From assembly GCA_020052235.1 (NCBI GenBank), contig JAGVPM010000171.1, positions 1 to 44,404 on the forward strand: a DNA stretch of 44,404 bases, in the 5' to 3' direction. Position 1 is the stretch's first letter. Each line of letters starts with the position of its first letter. Below the pieces are notes generated by a model. The model was not told the origin of the DNA. It saw only the letters and a list, made by a program, of their open reading frames with translations, and made no database searches. The stretch is from Candidatus Goldiibacteriota bacterium (GTDB taxonomy: Bacteria > Oederibacteriota > JAAXVQ01). Positions 37,142 through 44,404 of this stretch are shown here, one piece after another. The position numbers were made by a program, and so were the translations under genes.

Positions 37142-37899
37142 TACTGCGCCCCAGTGCGGTTTATCAGCGCTGCTAAAAAGCCCGCGCCAAACCCGTCGTC
37201 AATATTCACCACTGCCACGTTCGGCGCGCAGGAATTCAACATGGCCAGCAAAGGCGTCACCCCGCCAAACGCCGTGCCATACCCCACCGAGGTAGGCACG
37301 CCAATCACCGGACACGCCACCAGCCCACCCACCACCGAAGCCAAAGCGCCTTCCATACCCGCCGTGACCACAATGCTGCGCGCGCGTTCCAATTGTGAGC
37401 GGTGCGCAATCAGGCGATGCACCCCAGCCACGCCGACATCAAAAATGCGATCCACCTTGGCGCCCAGACATTCTGCCGTAACTGCCGCTTCCTCGGCCAC
37501 GGGAATGTCGGCTGTTCCCGCAGTCACCACCGCCACGCAGCCTTTTTCCGGAATCCGGGCCGAAGGTTTGCGAATAATAGCGCAGCGGGCTATCGCGTTA
37601 TACTTCAAGGGTAATTTAAGTGTCCGCAAAACCTTGACTTGTTCTGGCGCCAGCCGGGTGATGAGCACCAACCCAGACCGTTGATATAAAGCGCGGGTGA
37701 TGGATTTAAGTTGCGCAGCGGTTTTTCCCGGTGCAAAAATAACTTCCGGAAACCCCTGCCGTTGTTGCCGGTGATGATCCACTTTGGAAAAACCCAAATC
37801 TTCATACGGCCAATGCTCCAGGCGTTGCATCGCCGTTTCCACTGAAAGTTTGCCTGCGGCCACCTGCTGTAAAAAAATTTTCAAGTCCGGGGTTTGCAT
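37141..37899 (-). CDS. larB: nickel-pincer cofactor biosynthesis protein LarB
   Basis: 252 aa. LarB carboxylates the pyridine ring of NaAD and hydrolyses the product, first step to the nickel-pincer nucleotide. PurE-like C-terminal half: VVTAGTADIPVAEEAA, DVGVAGVHRL, GMEGALASVVGGLV, VGYGTAFGGVTPLLAMLNS. The N-terminal half includes FSKVDHHRQQRQGFPEVIF. Cys224 in MLNSC matches the position reported as covalently attached to the substrate in the Lactiplantibacillus enzyme. ATG 37899, 2 nt after the TPR lipoprotein stop, has only a weak ribosome site, consistent with coupling. Confidence 0.96.
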   Translation of the reverse strand: MQTPDLKIFLQQVAAGKLSVETAMQRLEHWPYEDLGFSKVDHHRQQRQGFPEVIFAPGKTAAQLKSITRALYQRSGLVLITRLAPEQVKVLRTLKLPLKYNAIARCAIIRKPSARIPEKGCVAVVTAGTADIPVAEEAAVTAECLGAKVDRIFDVGVAGVHRLIAHRSQLERARSIVVTAGMEGALASVVGGLVACPVIGVPTSVGYGTAFGGVTPLLAMLNSCAPNVAVVNIDDGFGAGFLAALINRTGAQ

Positions 37900-37901
37900 G
37901 C

Positions 37902-38744
37902 TCAGTAGCCCAAACTTTCCAAGGTGTCCAAATTCTTTTGCGCTGTTTCATTGGTTGCGTCCAGAACCAGCACCAATTCCCATTCAGCGCGGGCATTGCC
38001 GTAACGCCCTTGCTGAAAATACGCCGACCCCCAATTGTTGTGCGCAACCGCCAGCTTCGGGTCGAGCGAGACAGCCTGTTCAAAGGCCGTAATGGCATCA
38101 TCCAACTGCCTGGCCTTTAAATAGGCGCTGCCCAGATTGTTGTAAGCCGTGGCATCCCGGGGCGCCAATTTCACCAACTGTTGAAATTCCGAAATGGCGT
38201 CCGCGTATTTTCCCTGTTTATAGTAACTCAATCCCAACGCGCGATGCACTTCCGCATCCTGAGGGCGGGCTTGCACGATTTGCTTGAAATGTGTTTGCGC
38301 CTGATCATCCTGCCCTTGATCCGAATACAACTGCGCCAAACTTAAACGCGCGGATTCGTGAGCCGGATTCAGATCCAGGGCCTTATTCCAAGATTCAAAA
38401 GCATCGCTGATTTTTCCCGCTTGCCGGTAGGTTTGTCCGCGCTTGAAATAACTATCCGCCAGTTTGGCGGTTATTTCCGGCTTGGCGGGCGCCAGTTCGC
38501 GGGCATGTTGGTAGGCTTTAAACGCGTCGTCGTTTAAACCCTTGGCTTCCAACGCGCGTCCCAAATCCATTTGAATATCCGCGCGCCGGGGTTCGGCTTG
38601 CGCTGCCATGCAATACGCAGAAATGGCGTCATCCAATTTCCCTTGTTTATGCAATTCTTGTCCGCGAGGATATTGTCCGCCGAGGCTGGCGCAACCGGAA
38701 AGGATCAGCAATGGTCCCAACAGGCAGAGGCGATGGAAATTCAA
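37902..38744 (-). CDS. TPR lipoprotein
   Basis: 280 aa. Lipoprotein signal with lipobox LSGC (Cys18), then about seven tetratricopeptide repeats (for example ESARLSLAQLYSDQGQDDQA and TAYNNLGSAYLKARQLDDA), so it is a periplasmic scaffold on a membrane. The start is TTG 38744, chosen because GGAGG lies 5 nt upstream and the lipobox spacing is right. It heads the larB-larC-NadE-like operon (2-nt gap to larB) from the promoter at 38863-38891. A TPR lipoprotein is not a usual lar partner; it may be incidental. Confidence 0.9.
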   Translation of the reverse strand: MNFHRLCLLGPLLILSGCASLGGQYPRGQELHKQGKLDDAISAYCMAAQAEPRRADIQMDLGRALEAKGLNDDAFKAYQHARELAPAKPEITAKLADSYFKRGQTYRQAGKISDAFESWNKALDLNPAHESARLSLAQLYSDQGQDDQAQTHFKQIVQARPQDAEVHRALGLSYYKQGKYADAISEFQQLVKLAPRDATAYNNLGSAYLKARQLDDAITAFEQAVSLDPKLAVAHNNWGSAYFQQGRYGNARAEWELVLVLDATNETAQKNLDTLESLGY

Positions 38745-38862
38745 ACTTCCCTCCGAATGGGTTACAACCCGAAATGACAGAACAGCCGTCGGCGAGCGAA
38801 AAAGTCACCCTGCGCAAGTTCAAGTAAAGGCAGGTGCCGCCAATCCAACCGTTTGCGAGTAA

Positions 38863-38891
38863 AGCGTAACAAATACGTGGAACCTTGTCAA
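38863..38891 (-). promoter_or_regulatory. promoter of the TPR-larB-larC-NadE-like operon
   Basis: TTGACA (38886-38891), 17-nt spacer, TGTTACGCT extended -10 (TACGCT at 38863-38868) on the minus strand. Confidence 0.5.
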
Positions 38892-38934
38892 GGGAAGGGG
38901 GAATTCACAAGCTTCAATTCAATTAAATAAATTT

Positions 38935-39498
38935 TCATAATCCGTGCACCGCAGCTAATCGACCTGCAATCCGGCCACAAATATTTGCACTAATTCCGCG
39001 CAAATATTTAATTCGTCCCCTATCTGTTTTCACGCTAACTTTATAATCAATTGCGTTCAACGCTATCATTTGATCAATCAATTCCCTCTGTATAATAAAT
39101 TTGTGAGCCGCTTGATTTCGAAGTTGATTAAATAAACCAATTGTCGGGAAAAGTACTGGATCGCCATATGCCAAACCCATCATTTCGGCAATTTTCGTTT
39201 TTTGAAAAAATGTAAACTCAATATCTTCAAAATCAAACAAAACATTCGACATACACCTAATGAACTGAGTTATTGCATATTCAACGATTAAATGACCTTT
39301 GATAATTGCCAATTCTAAATTGGCGGTTCTAGGAAATTGTTTTAGCGTTATTTCTTCGATTTCCTTAATCACGTTGTTAATTATCTTGTCCGCTTCAACC
39401 TTTTGAATAAAATCGGTTTCATTAACCCCGCCACCAATTCCCCTTTGACGCCAATCATGCGCATATTTTAATGTCACTTTTTTCCGCCGTAACTTCAT
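38935..39498 (-). CDS. HEPN-like protein (RX4H motif)
   Basis: 187 aa, mainly helical. Residues 60-135 look like a HEPN domain: NLELAIIKGHLIVEYAITQFI, later FFQKTKIAEMMGL, and FNQLRNQAAHKF with the motif R127-x4-H132 that forms the RNase site in active HEPN proteins. N-terminus basic. Codon and base use is more AT-rich than the neighbours, suggesting transfer. ATG 39498 has AGGAGG 4 nt upstream. HEPN RNases act as toxins or antiviral effectors; no MNT-type antitoxin is adjacent, so it stands alone. Exact family unknown. Confidence 0.72.
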   Translation of the reverse strand: MKLRRKKVTLKYAHDWRQRGIGGGVNETDFIQKVEADKIINNVIKEIEEITLKQFPRTANLELAIIKGHLIVEYAITQFIRCMSNVLFDFEDIEFTFFQKTKIAEMMGLAYGDPVLFPTIGLFNQLRNQAAHKFIIQRELIDQMIALNAIDYKVSVKTDRGRIKYLRGISANICGRIAGRLAAVHGL

Positions 39499-39606
39499 TT
39501 ATCCTCCTACACATTTTGGGGGCCGTGATAGGGGCCGGAGTTAGTTTATTAGTTTCATTTTTCTTTTTATTGCATCCGCCAACCAACTTCTCAATCCCGT
39601 ACTTGA

Positions 39607-39632
39607 GTAGGGACGTATTGCAATACCATTAC
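39607..39632. repeat. degenerate GTAG palindrome
   Basis: GTAGGGACGTATTGCAATAC followed by CATTAC, a decayed copy of the 28-mer at 42173-42200. It lies in the gene-free stretch 39499-39763, where nothing else was recognised. Confidence 0.6.
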
Positions 39633-39763
39633 AGTACTGTTTGGTGCTTCTGCTGCTTGAAAGGTTACCAGGAACTGCCAAGGAACTTCACGTGCTGTCG
39701 GAAAGATAATAATCCATTTAAAGGCGGGGAACAAGGGTTTTTATGTCCTTGCTAAGCTTTACC

Positions 39764-40036
39764 TCAGGCGGCTTTTTCAAAAAAATCAGCTTCATACTCC
39801 GGGAACATAATAAGCGCCGGATGAACACCAAATGCCTTGGCCAAAGCCAACGCCCTTTGCTTGCCCACTTCCACCTTGCCGTTTTCTATCATGCTGATGT
39901 TGGCGGCATGCAGCTTGGTTTTCTGGGCCAATTCGGCTTGCGTCCACCCTTTCAACTCGCGCAGCATTTTCACCACATCGGCGGTGGTTAAATCCGCGCG
40001 TTTGCGGGCCGGTTTAAATTCACTTTTCCGTATCAT
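39764..40036 (-). CDS. XRE-family antitoxin (HigA-like)
   Basis: 90 aa with a central Cro/C1-type helix-turn-helix (WTQAELAQKTKLHAANISMIENGKVEVG). This is the usual antitoxin partner of RelE/HigB toxins and represses its own operon. Start ATG 40036, with AAAGGGAG 10 nt upstream. Just upstream (40054-40272) is a RelE/HigB toxin remnant with no start, so the antitoxin is effectively orphaned. The TTG at 40057 would overlap the toxin stop and is less likely. Confidence 0.88.
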   Translation of the reverse strand: MIRKSEFKPARKRADLTTADVVKMLRELKGWTQAELAQKTKLHAANISMIENGKVEVGKQRALALAKAFGVHPALIMFPEYEADFFEKAA

Positions 40037-40053
40037 AGTTGACCAACTCCCTT

Positions 40054-40272
40054 TCAATAGTTATGCGGTGTAATTTCAATCACATACACGGTTATTTCTT
40101 CCTGCCCAGCTTCGTAGATAACCCGGTATTTCAAGTTTAACCTGGACGACCGTTGTCCAACACGATCACCCTTTAATCCTTCGTCGTGAAAACCAGAAAA
40201 TTCCCGCAAAATCTCCGGAGAGTTTTTAAAACCGGGCTCGGAACGGGATAGAATTAACCACTTAAGCCATGC
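40054..40272 (-). pseudogene. 5'-truncated RelE/HigB-type toxin
   Basis: The minus strand reads through 72 codons ending at TGA 40054-40056, with the C-terminal two-thirds of a RelE/StbE/HigB toxin: EILREFSGFHDEGLKGDRVG, QRSSRLNLKYRVIYEA and VIEITPHNY. The N-terminal 25-35 residues and the start codon are missing; the frame opens after a TAA at 40273-40275. The missing part coincides with the 3' end of the PIN gene (stop at 40254), which overlaps it in another frame. The antitoxin that should follow is intact. Decayed by replacement or deletion. Confidence 0.75.
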
Positions 40273-40673
40273 TTACGCCAAAACGACATAAAATCCGATG
40301 GGTTAAAAATGTAAAACTTGCCTTTTGCATATTTCGGAAAATGCCTTAAATTGCCGGTAACCAAGCATTCCGCTTTCCCTGAAATGAAAACTTCTAAAAA
40401 AGGCTCATCTGCTTCATGAAGTAAATGTTTTCCCAACGGGCGGGCGGAAACCGGGCAGCCCGATATTTTTATTTGAGTCATTACTGCGTCAATGTCATCC
40501 CTGTCAAATTTAAACTTAGGGCGCAGCAAAACTTCCTGGTATTCGCACAATATCCTGGCATCGTAGCAAAGTTGCAATTCCCCGCCTACGATCATCCTCA
40601 TTATTTCAGCGGGCGCCCCATAAGGCGATAATAATCCCGAAACCAAAACATTGGTATCCAACACAATTAACAT
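40254..40673 (-). CDS. PIN-domain toxin
   Basis: 139 aa. PIN nuclease of the second toxin-antitoxin family: Asp6 in IVLDTNVLVSGLLSPYG, Glu44 in ILCEYQEVLLRPKF, Asp89/Glu94 in EADEPFLEVF. The last acidic position is replaced (TGNLRHFP), as in this subgroup. ATG 40673 overlaps the end of the antitoxin gene by seven bases. Its 3' end overlaps the truncated RelE toxin by about 19 bases, so insertion of this pair may have disrupted that gene. Confidence 0.88.
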   Translation of the reverse strand: MLIVLDTNVLVSGLLSPYGAPAEIMRMIVGGELQLCYDARILCEYQEVLLRPKFKFDRDDIDAVMTQIKISGCPVSARPLGKHLLHEADEPFLEVFISGKAECLVTGNLRHFPKYAKGKFYIFNPSDFMSFWRKHGLSG

Positions 40674-40957
40674 TTCGGCCTTTTTTTCCTAACTTCAGAA
40701 ATTTCCTTTTCTATTTCCGCAGCGGATAACTTGTCCAATCCCTTCTCGGCTGATTTAAGCTGCATTGAATTTAATGCATCTTGGGCCATGGCCCGCCGTA
40801 CAGAGGCCAAGGTTTCATCCATATTGTCTTCTTTGATCTTGGTTACCAACGCAATGGGTTTTCCATTCGAGGTAATAACCATGTTTTTTTCCAGTTCAAG
40901 TTGTTTCCAAACCTGACCGGACTTTCCGCGAAAATCACGTACGGGTACGAACCGCAT
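40667..40957 (-). CDS. Phd/YefM-type antitoxin
   Basis: 96 aa. N-terminal Phd fold (RFVPVRDFRGKSGQVWKQLE, MVITSNGKPIALVTKI), which dimerises and binds the operator, and a charged helical tail that would inhibit the PIN toxin. ATG 40957 has AAGGAG 9 nt upstream; ATG 40966 would abut the ribosome site. Overlaps the PIN gene. Confidence 0.9.
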   Translation of the reverse strand: MRFVPVRDFRGKSGQVWKQLELEKNMVITSNGKPIALVTKIKEDNMDETLASVRRAMAQDALNSMQLKSAEKGLDKLSAAEIEKEISEVRKKRPKC

Positions 40958-41098
40958 ATTAATCATCTCCTTTCCGTCGCACTTTAGTATACATGATCGT
41001 CACCCATTTGTCTACATGGCGGGTTACCGTGGTGAAGGATTCGGCAATTCCATAATCTGCCTAATTGCCTCTGACCTCGACGGATCTGTAAAGGGCTT

Positions 41099-41134
41099 CG
41101 CTGAAGGGAACAGGCATGCCTGTTCCCTTCAGCG
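41099..41134. repeat. perfect 36-bp palindrome
   Basis: CGCTGAAGGGAACAGGCA meets its exact reverse complement. A looser outer pair (ATTGCCTCTG at 41064 and CAGAGGTAAT at 41146) extends it. It lies between the antitoxin gene and the 3' end of the lipoprotein gene and may end the latter's transcript. Confidence 0.85.
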
Positions 41135-41187
41135 TCACCTTCAGGCAGAGGTAATAAATGCCGCAAATGTCGCCTGCATGGATATTT

Positions 41188-41742
41188 TTAAAAATAAATA
41201 TTTATTACAGCCACATTAAAAACAAAATTAGCTATTGTGAAGTCCTGTTCCTTCACCACCGCGCCATTTTTATAAATTCGCAACGTAAACTTTGTATTGT
41301 TAATCTCGGGGTGGTTGGTGATAAAATTGGCGGTAACAAAAGAGACCGCTACGGAAGCTTGCGTGCCTAAATTTACATTGGTTGTTTGCTGCCAGGGAAA
41401 TGCTTGGTTCGAAATATCTACCTGAACCTCACTATCGTGTTTATAGCTGATGTAATCCGCTTGCGTTAAATAACTACCCGCGCCAATGGCTTGCGTAATC
41501 ACTTCATATTTACAATTTCCGGAAGGTATGGGAGTGGCCGTCGCCTGTGCTCCAGGTGTCGCAGTTGCAACTGGTGCACCGGAACCTCCGGGTGTCGCTG
41601 TTGCAACGGGTATAGCTGTTGCGGCGGGCACGGGTGTGTTGGTTGGTTGTGGTGCAGGTTCAGTCGGGGACTTCGAACAGCCTACAACTAGAAAACCTGC
41701 CAGTACAATGGCGGATACCGCTAAACATAAATTCCTTTTCAT
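41188..41742 (-). CDS. lipoprotein with low-complexity linker and MmpS-like domain
   Basis: 184 aa. Signal with lipobox VVGC (Cys22), a Pro/Thr/Ala linker with repeated TATPG and PVATA units (about 25-72), then a 110-residue beta-rich domain (KYEVITQAIGAG..., FPWQQTTNVNLGTQASVAVS, TLRIYKNGAVVKEQDF). The pattern resembles MmpS-like or other small secreted beta-sandwich domains. Function unknown. ATG 41742 has GGAG 6 nt upstream. Confidence 0.75.
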   Translation of the reverse strand: MKRNLCLAVSAIVLAGFLVVGCSKSPTEPAPQPTNTPVPAATAIPVATATPGGSGAPVATATPGAQATATPIPSGNCKYEVITQAIGAGSYLTQADYISYKHDSEVQVDISNQAFPWQQTTNVNLGTQASVAVSFVTANFITNHPEINNTKFTLRIYKNGAVVKEQDFTIANFVFNVAVINIYF

Positions 41743-42202
41743 TTATTTCTCCTTGTTTTATATGTGATGGTTCAATCAGGTCTACTTCCAAAGCCGCTTA
41801 TTGCTTCCTGCAAACTTCCGCATTTAAAATGATCCGCTGACCACCTCCCACGCTCCTCATAAGGCATAGAAATGCCTAGTTATCACCTGGTGCATTTTTT
41901 TAAAATACGGGAATCAATCATCTGTCAGTTGAATAAGGTTATACTTAAGACAAGTTTGCTTGAAAAACATTGCGGAAAAAATTTGATTTTTTGAATATTT
42001 TTTATATCTCTGTGCGCTCCCCTTCCACAAAAATCCCAGGGATGGGAATGGTGTATGGACGAGTCAACGGTACTTTCCGGGGAATTAATTACGAACAATT
42101 AATATATGAAATAATTTTTTGGGGGGTTGAAGGGTGACTATTTATTTGCGGGTGGTGCACCAAAATTCTGACGTAGGGGCGTATTGCAATACGCCCCTAC
42201 GA
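41743..42202. other. AT-rich intergenic region
   Basis: 460 bp with no credible gene. It holds ATTAATT-ACGAAC-AATTAAT at 42084-42103 and the GTAG palindrome at 42173-42200. The rest is AT-rich with no recognised signal. Confidence 0.6.
42173..42200. repeat. perfect 28-bp GTAG...CTAC palindrome
   Basis: GTAGGGGCGTATTG and its exact reverse complement. It sits 2 nt past the dus stop codon, where it could serve as a transcript end. Same ends and length as 4446-4473; related copies at 19967-20022 and 39607-39632. Confidence 0.9.
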
Positions 42203-43213
42203 TTAACCTTCCACATTATCAATGACTTCCGTTGGGGCGGCGCCCGTCAAGATCATCCCTTGCTCCATCTCGTTCAAGAGTGTCATGAACTCAAGTTCGG
42301 TTTCGCAGGTGTTGACTCTTCGGCGCACTTCGGCTGCTCCGGGAATACCGCGCAGATACCAGGCGGTGTGTTTGCGCATTTCCAGGCGGGCGGTGCGTTC
42401 GCCTTTGAGTGCTTTCAAACCGGCGTGATGCTCGCGGATGACTTGCACGCGTTCCAGCATGCTGGGTTCGGGCAGCTCTTCGCCTGTGCTTAGAAAATGG
42501 TTGATCTGCTTAAACACCCACGGGCGTCCCATGGCTGCCCGGCCTACCATCACGGCAGCGCATCCCGTTTCTTCAAGCATGCGTTTGGCATCAGCCCCAG
42601 TGGTCACATCGCCATTGCCCAGAACTGGAATTCGCACCGCGCGCACCACTTCGGCAATGCGCGCCCAATCAGCCTGCCCGGCATATTTTTGCGCGCGCGT
42701 GCGCCCGTGCACGGCAATGGCCGTGGCGCCTGCGTCTTCAGCCCGGCGGGCGATTTCGCAGGCGTTTATATTATCCTGATCCCAACCCAGCCGGATTTTG
42801 ACAGTCACGGGACGGGGGCAGGCCTTGACGCAGGCAGCAACAATGGCTTGCAGCAAATCAGGTTCTTTCAGCAACGCAGAGCCGCCGCGGTGCCGCACCA
42901 CCTTGGGCGCCGGGCAGCCGAAATTCAGATCCACCACATCAGCCCCGGCTTCGGCCACCAGAATACTGGCCGACGCCATGGCTTGCGGATCGGCGCCGAA
43001 CAGCTGCACGCCCCAGGGTTTTTCCTCGGGGGTCGTGGCCAAAAGCCGCCAGGTGTTTGGCTGTTTGCGCAGCAGTCCGTGGCAGCTCATCATTTCCGAA
43101 TACACCATGGCTGCACCGAAGCGGCGGCACAAAAGCCGAAAGGGCAAACTGCCTATTCCAGCCAACGGCGCCAAAACCGCCCGGCCGTCCAATTGCAACG
43201 ATCCAAAGTTCAT
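42203..43213 (-). CDS. dus: tRNA-dihydrouridine synthase (DusB-like)
   Basis: FMN enzyme that reduces uridine to dihydrouridine in tRNA D-loops. 336 aa TIM barrel followed by a helical RNA-binding domain. Catalytic Cys100 in VDLNFGCPAPKVVRHRGGSALL, N-terminal VLAPLAGIGSLPFR, HGRTRAQKYAG and VLGNGDVTTGADAK are all in place. ATG 43213. It follows tsaD by 14 nt on the same strand, so both tRNA-modification genes are likely one transcript. The subgroup (DusB) is by overall similarity, not tested. Confidence 0.95.
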   Translation of the reverse strand: MNFGSLQLDGRAVLAPLAGIGSLPFRLLCRRFGAAMVYSEMMSCHGLLRKQPNTWRLLATTPEEKPWGVQLFGADPQAMASASILVAEAGADVVDLNFGCPAPKVVRHRGGSALLKEPDLLQAIVAACVKACPRPVTVKIRLGWDQDNINACEIARRAEDAGATAIAVHGRTRAQKYAGQADWARIAEVVRAVRIPVLGNGDVTTGADAKRMLEETGCAAVMVGRAAMGRPWVFKQINHFLSTGEELPEPSMLERVQVIREHHAGLKALKGERTARLEMRKHTAWYLRGIPGAAEVRRRVNTCETELEFMTLLNEMEQGMILTGAAPTEVIDNVEG

Positions 43214-43227
43214 AAATCCATCCTAAT

Positions 43228-44241
43228 TTATAATTCCAGATAAGGCACGGCAGGCAAGTCCCACCCGTCGCGCTCGCCTGCGGCCAAACGTTGCGCCCCC
43301 ACGGCGGCGATCATGGCTGCATTATCCGTGCACCACTCGCGCGGCGGGATCAGGCAGGCCAAGCCCTCGCGTTGGGCTGCCTGCGTCAAAGCGTCGCGCA
43401 ATGGTCCGTTGGCTGCCACGCCGCCGCTTAAGGCAATGGCAAGTGCATTTGTTTCACGCACGGCCAGCAAAGTTCTGCTCACCAAATCATCGATCACAGT
43501 TTTTTGAAACGCAGCAGCCACGGCAGAGGCATCCAGCGTCTGACCGCTTTTTTTCGCGCCTTCCACCACCAAACGCACCGCGGTTTTTATTCCCGAATAA
43601 GAAAAACCCATGGACCCGTCTTTTAATCGAGGCGGGGTAAATTTAATTCCCTGGTTGCCCACGGTTGACTGGCGCGCGGCTTTTTCAATGGACGGTCCCC
43701 CCGGGTAAGGCAGGCCCAACAGTTTGGCAACTTTATCAAACGCTTCCCCCACCGCATCGTCGCGCGTTTGCGCCATTAAGCGGTACTGCGGCAATTTCCC
43801 CGGACCTACCCAATACAAATTGGTATGCCCGCCCGATGCCACCAAGCCGATGAACGGGCGTTCTGCCGCAGGGCTGTTTAATTCCACGGCCTTTAAATGG
43901 CCCTCCAAATGATTGACGCCTTTGAACGGCAGCCCGCGGGCAAAGGCTGCGGCTTTGGCCCAGCACAAACCCACCAACAACGAACCCATCAGCCCCGGCC
44001 CGTGCGTGGCGGCAATGCCATCCAATTGGTCCCAGGACATTTGCGCTTGCTCCATGGCTTGGCCGGCCACTACCGGCAGATCCTGCAAATGCTGGCGCGA
44101 GGCCAGTTCAGGAACCACGCCGCCGTATTCAGCATGCAGTTTTAATTGTGACGCAATGACCGACGCCACCACATGCCCGTGTTCATCGGCAATGGCGGCC
44201 GCGGTTTCATCGCAGGAAGATTCAATGCCTAAAACCAGCAT
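43228..44241 (-). CDS. tsaD: tRNA N6-threonylcarbamoyladenosine transferase TsaD
   Basis: Transfers the threonylcarbamoyl group to A37 of ANN-decoding tRNAs with TsaB and TsaE. 337 aa: MLVLGIESSCDETAAAI start, metal ligands His111 and His115 in NHLEGH, GLVASGGHTNLYW, and ALSGGVAANGPLRDAL near the C-terminus. The frame opens at 44331, but ATG 44241 matches the family and has AAGGAG 6 nt upstream. tsaB and tsaE are not visible. Followed by dus. Confidence 0.97.
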   Translation of the reverse strand: MLVLGIESSCDETAAAIADEHGHVVASVIASQLKLHAEYGGVVPELASRQHLQDLPVVAGQAMEQAQMSWDQLDGIAATHGPGLMGSLLVGLCWAKAAAFARGLPFKGVNHLEGHLKAVELNSPAAERPFIGLVASGGHTNLYWVGPGKLPQYRLMAQTRDDAVGEAFDKVAKLLGLPYPGGPSIEKAARQSTVGNQGIKFTPPRLKDGSMGFSYSGIKTAVRLVVEGAKKSGQTLDASAVAAAFQKTVIDDLVSRTLLAVRETNALAIALSGGVAANGPLRDALTQAAQREGLACLIPPREWCTDNAAMIAAVGAQRLAAGERDGWDLPAVPYLEL

Positions 44242-44359
44242 AACCGACTCCTTCATAATAAAACCAACGTCAAAACCCAACTCCCCCGTCAGCCCTCGCG
44301 GGCTTCCTCCCCCTCTTTGAGACTGTGTCACAACGTCTGTCCACAGCCTCTAATCACAT

Positions 44360-44401
44360 TCCCCTCCCCAGGGTTGGTGGGAGGGGATGTAGGGGAGGGG
44401 G
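44360..44401. repeat. C-rich/G-rich dispersed repeat, cut by the window edge
   Basis: CCCCTCCCCAGGGTTGG then GGGAGGGGATGTAGGGGAGGGGG, closely matching 18057-18099. Its second half lies beyond the window. A further C-rich/T-rich stretch (44275-44320) is in the same gap; no gene is seen between 44242 and the end. Confidence 0.7.
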
Positions 44402-44404
44402 TTC

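Noticed and set aside
39471-39755. 94-codon plus-strand frame upstream of the HEPN-like gene
   Set aside because: No ribosome site, overlaps the HEPN start and contains a decayed repeat; composition is not protein-like at the C-terminal end.

Overview
The window reads as a chromosomal segment of an uncultivated diderm bacterium. An outer-membrane porin-like protein, an O-antigen-ligase-type membrane protein and several lipoproteins with clear lipoboxes argue for an outer membrane. A secreted protein with a long Thr/Pro-rich linker and a FlgD-like C-terminal module, an O-antigen ligase fused to TPRs, a SpoVS protein in a non-sporulation context and many dispersed palindromes resemble candidate phyla around Elusimicrobiota, Omnitrophota or FCPU426. 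That placement is an inference from gene content, not a measurement. No rRNA, CRISPR array, prophage or intact insertion sequence was seen. Almost all genes lie on the minus strand.

Layout. 1-490: a partial gene and a cluster of hairpins. 489-5315: tRNA-Gln overlapping gltX, bactofilin, an M23 peptidase, parB and parA. 5557-12646: comM/yifB, a large hybrid PAS histidine kinase bracketed by two copies of a 120-bp palindrome, and an O-antigen ligase/TPR protein. 12704-12860: an element with perfect 32-bp inverted arms. 12910-19747: dnaE, guaA, guaB. 20038-23041: a Thr-rich secreted protein, an RHH/PIN toxin-antitoxin pair and a DUF4143-type ATPase. 23142-25276: groEL and groES with a divergent CIRCE operator. 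25286-29499: substrate-binding protein, chemoreceptor and porin in one likely operon. 29802-32935: SpoVS, a short FtsH-like protease and a lipoprotein. 33062-34383: rsmI and a small membrane protein.

34503-38744 is the most interesting part: TPR lipoprotein, larB, larC and a NadE-like protein are translationally coupled. LarB and LarC build the nickel-pincer nucleotide from nicotinic acid adenine dinucleotide (NaAD), the same molecule NadE uses. The third gene is a NadE-fold protein with a degenerate PP-loop and a 220-residue charged, Arg-rich N-terminal extension. It sits where larE (also a PP-loop enzyme) might be expected, and neither larE nor larA is in the window.

38935-40957 is an island of small conflict genes: a HEPN-like protein, an XRE antitoxin whose RelE/HigB toxin has lost its 5' end, and a Phd/PIN pair whose toxin gene overlaps that toxin remnant. 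41188-44241 holds a lipoprotein, a tRNA-dihydrouridine synthase gene and tsaD. Dispersed palindromes of several families (GTAG...CTAC 28-mers, G-rich/C-rich elements, the TCATTTCGAGGAG element) fill most intergenic gaps. The right edge ends inside one of them.
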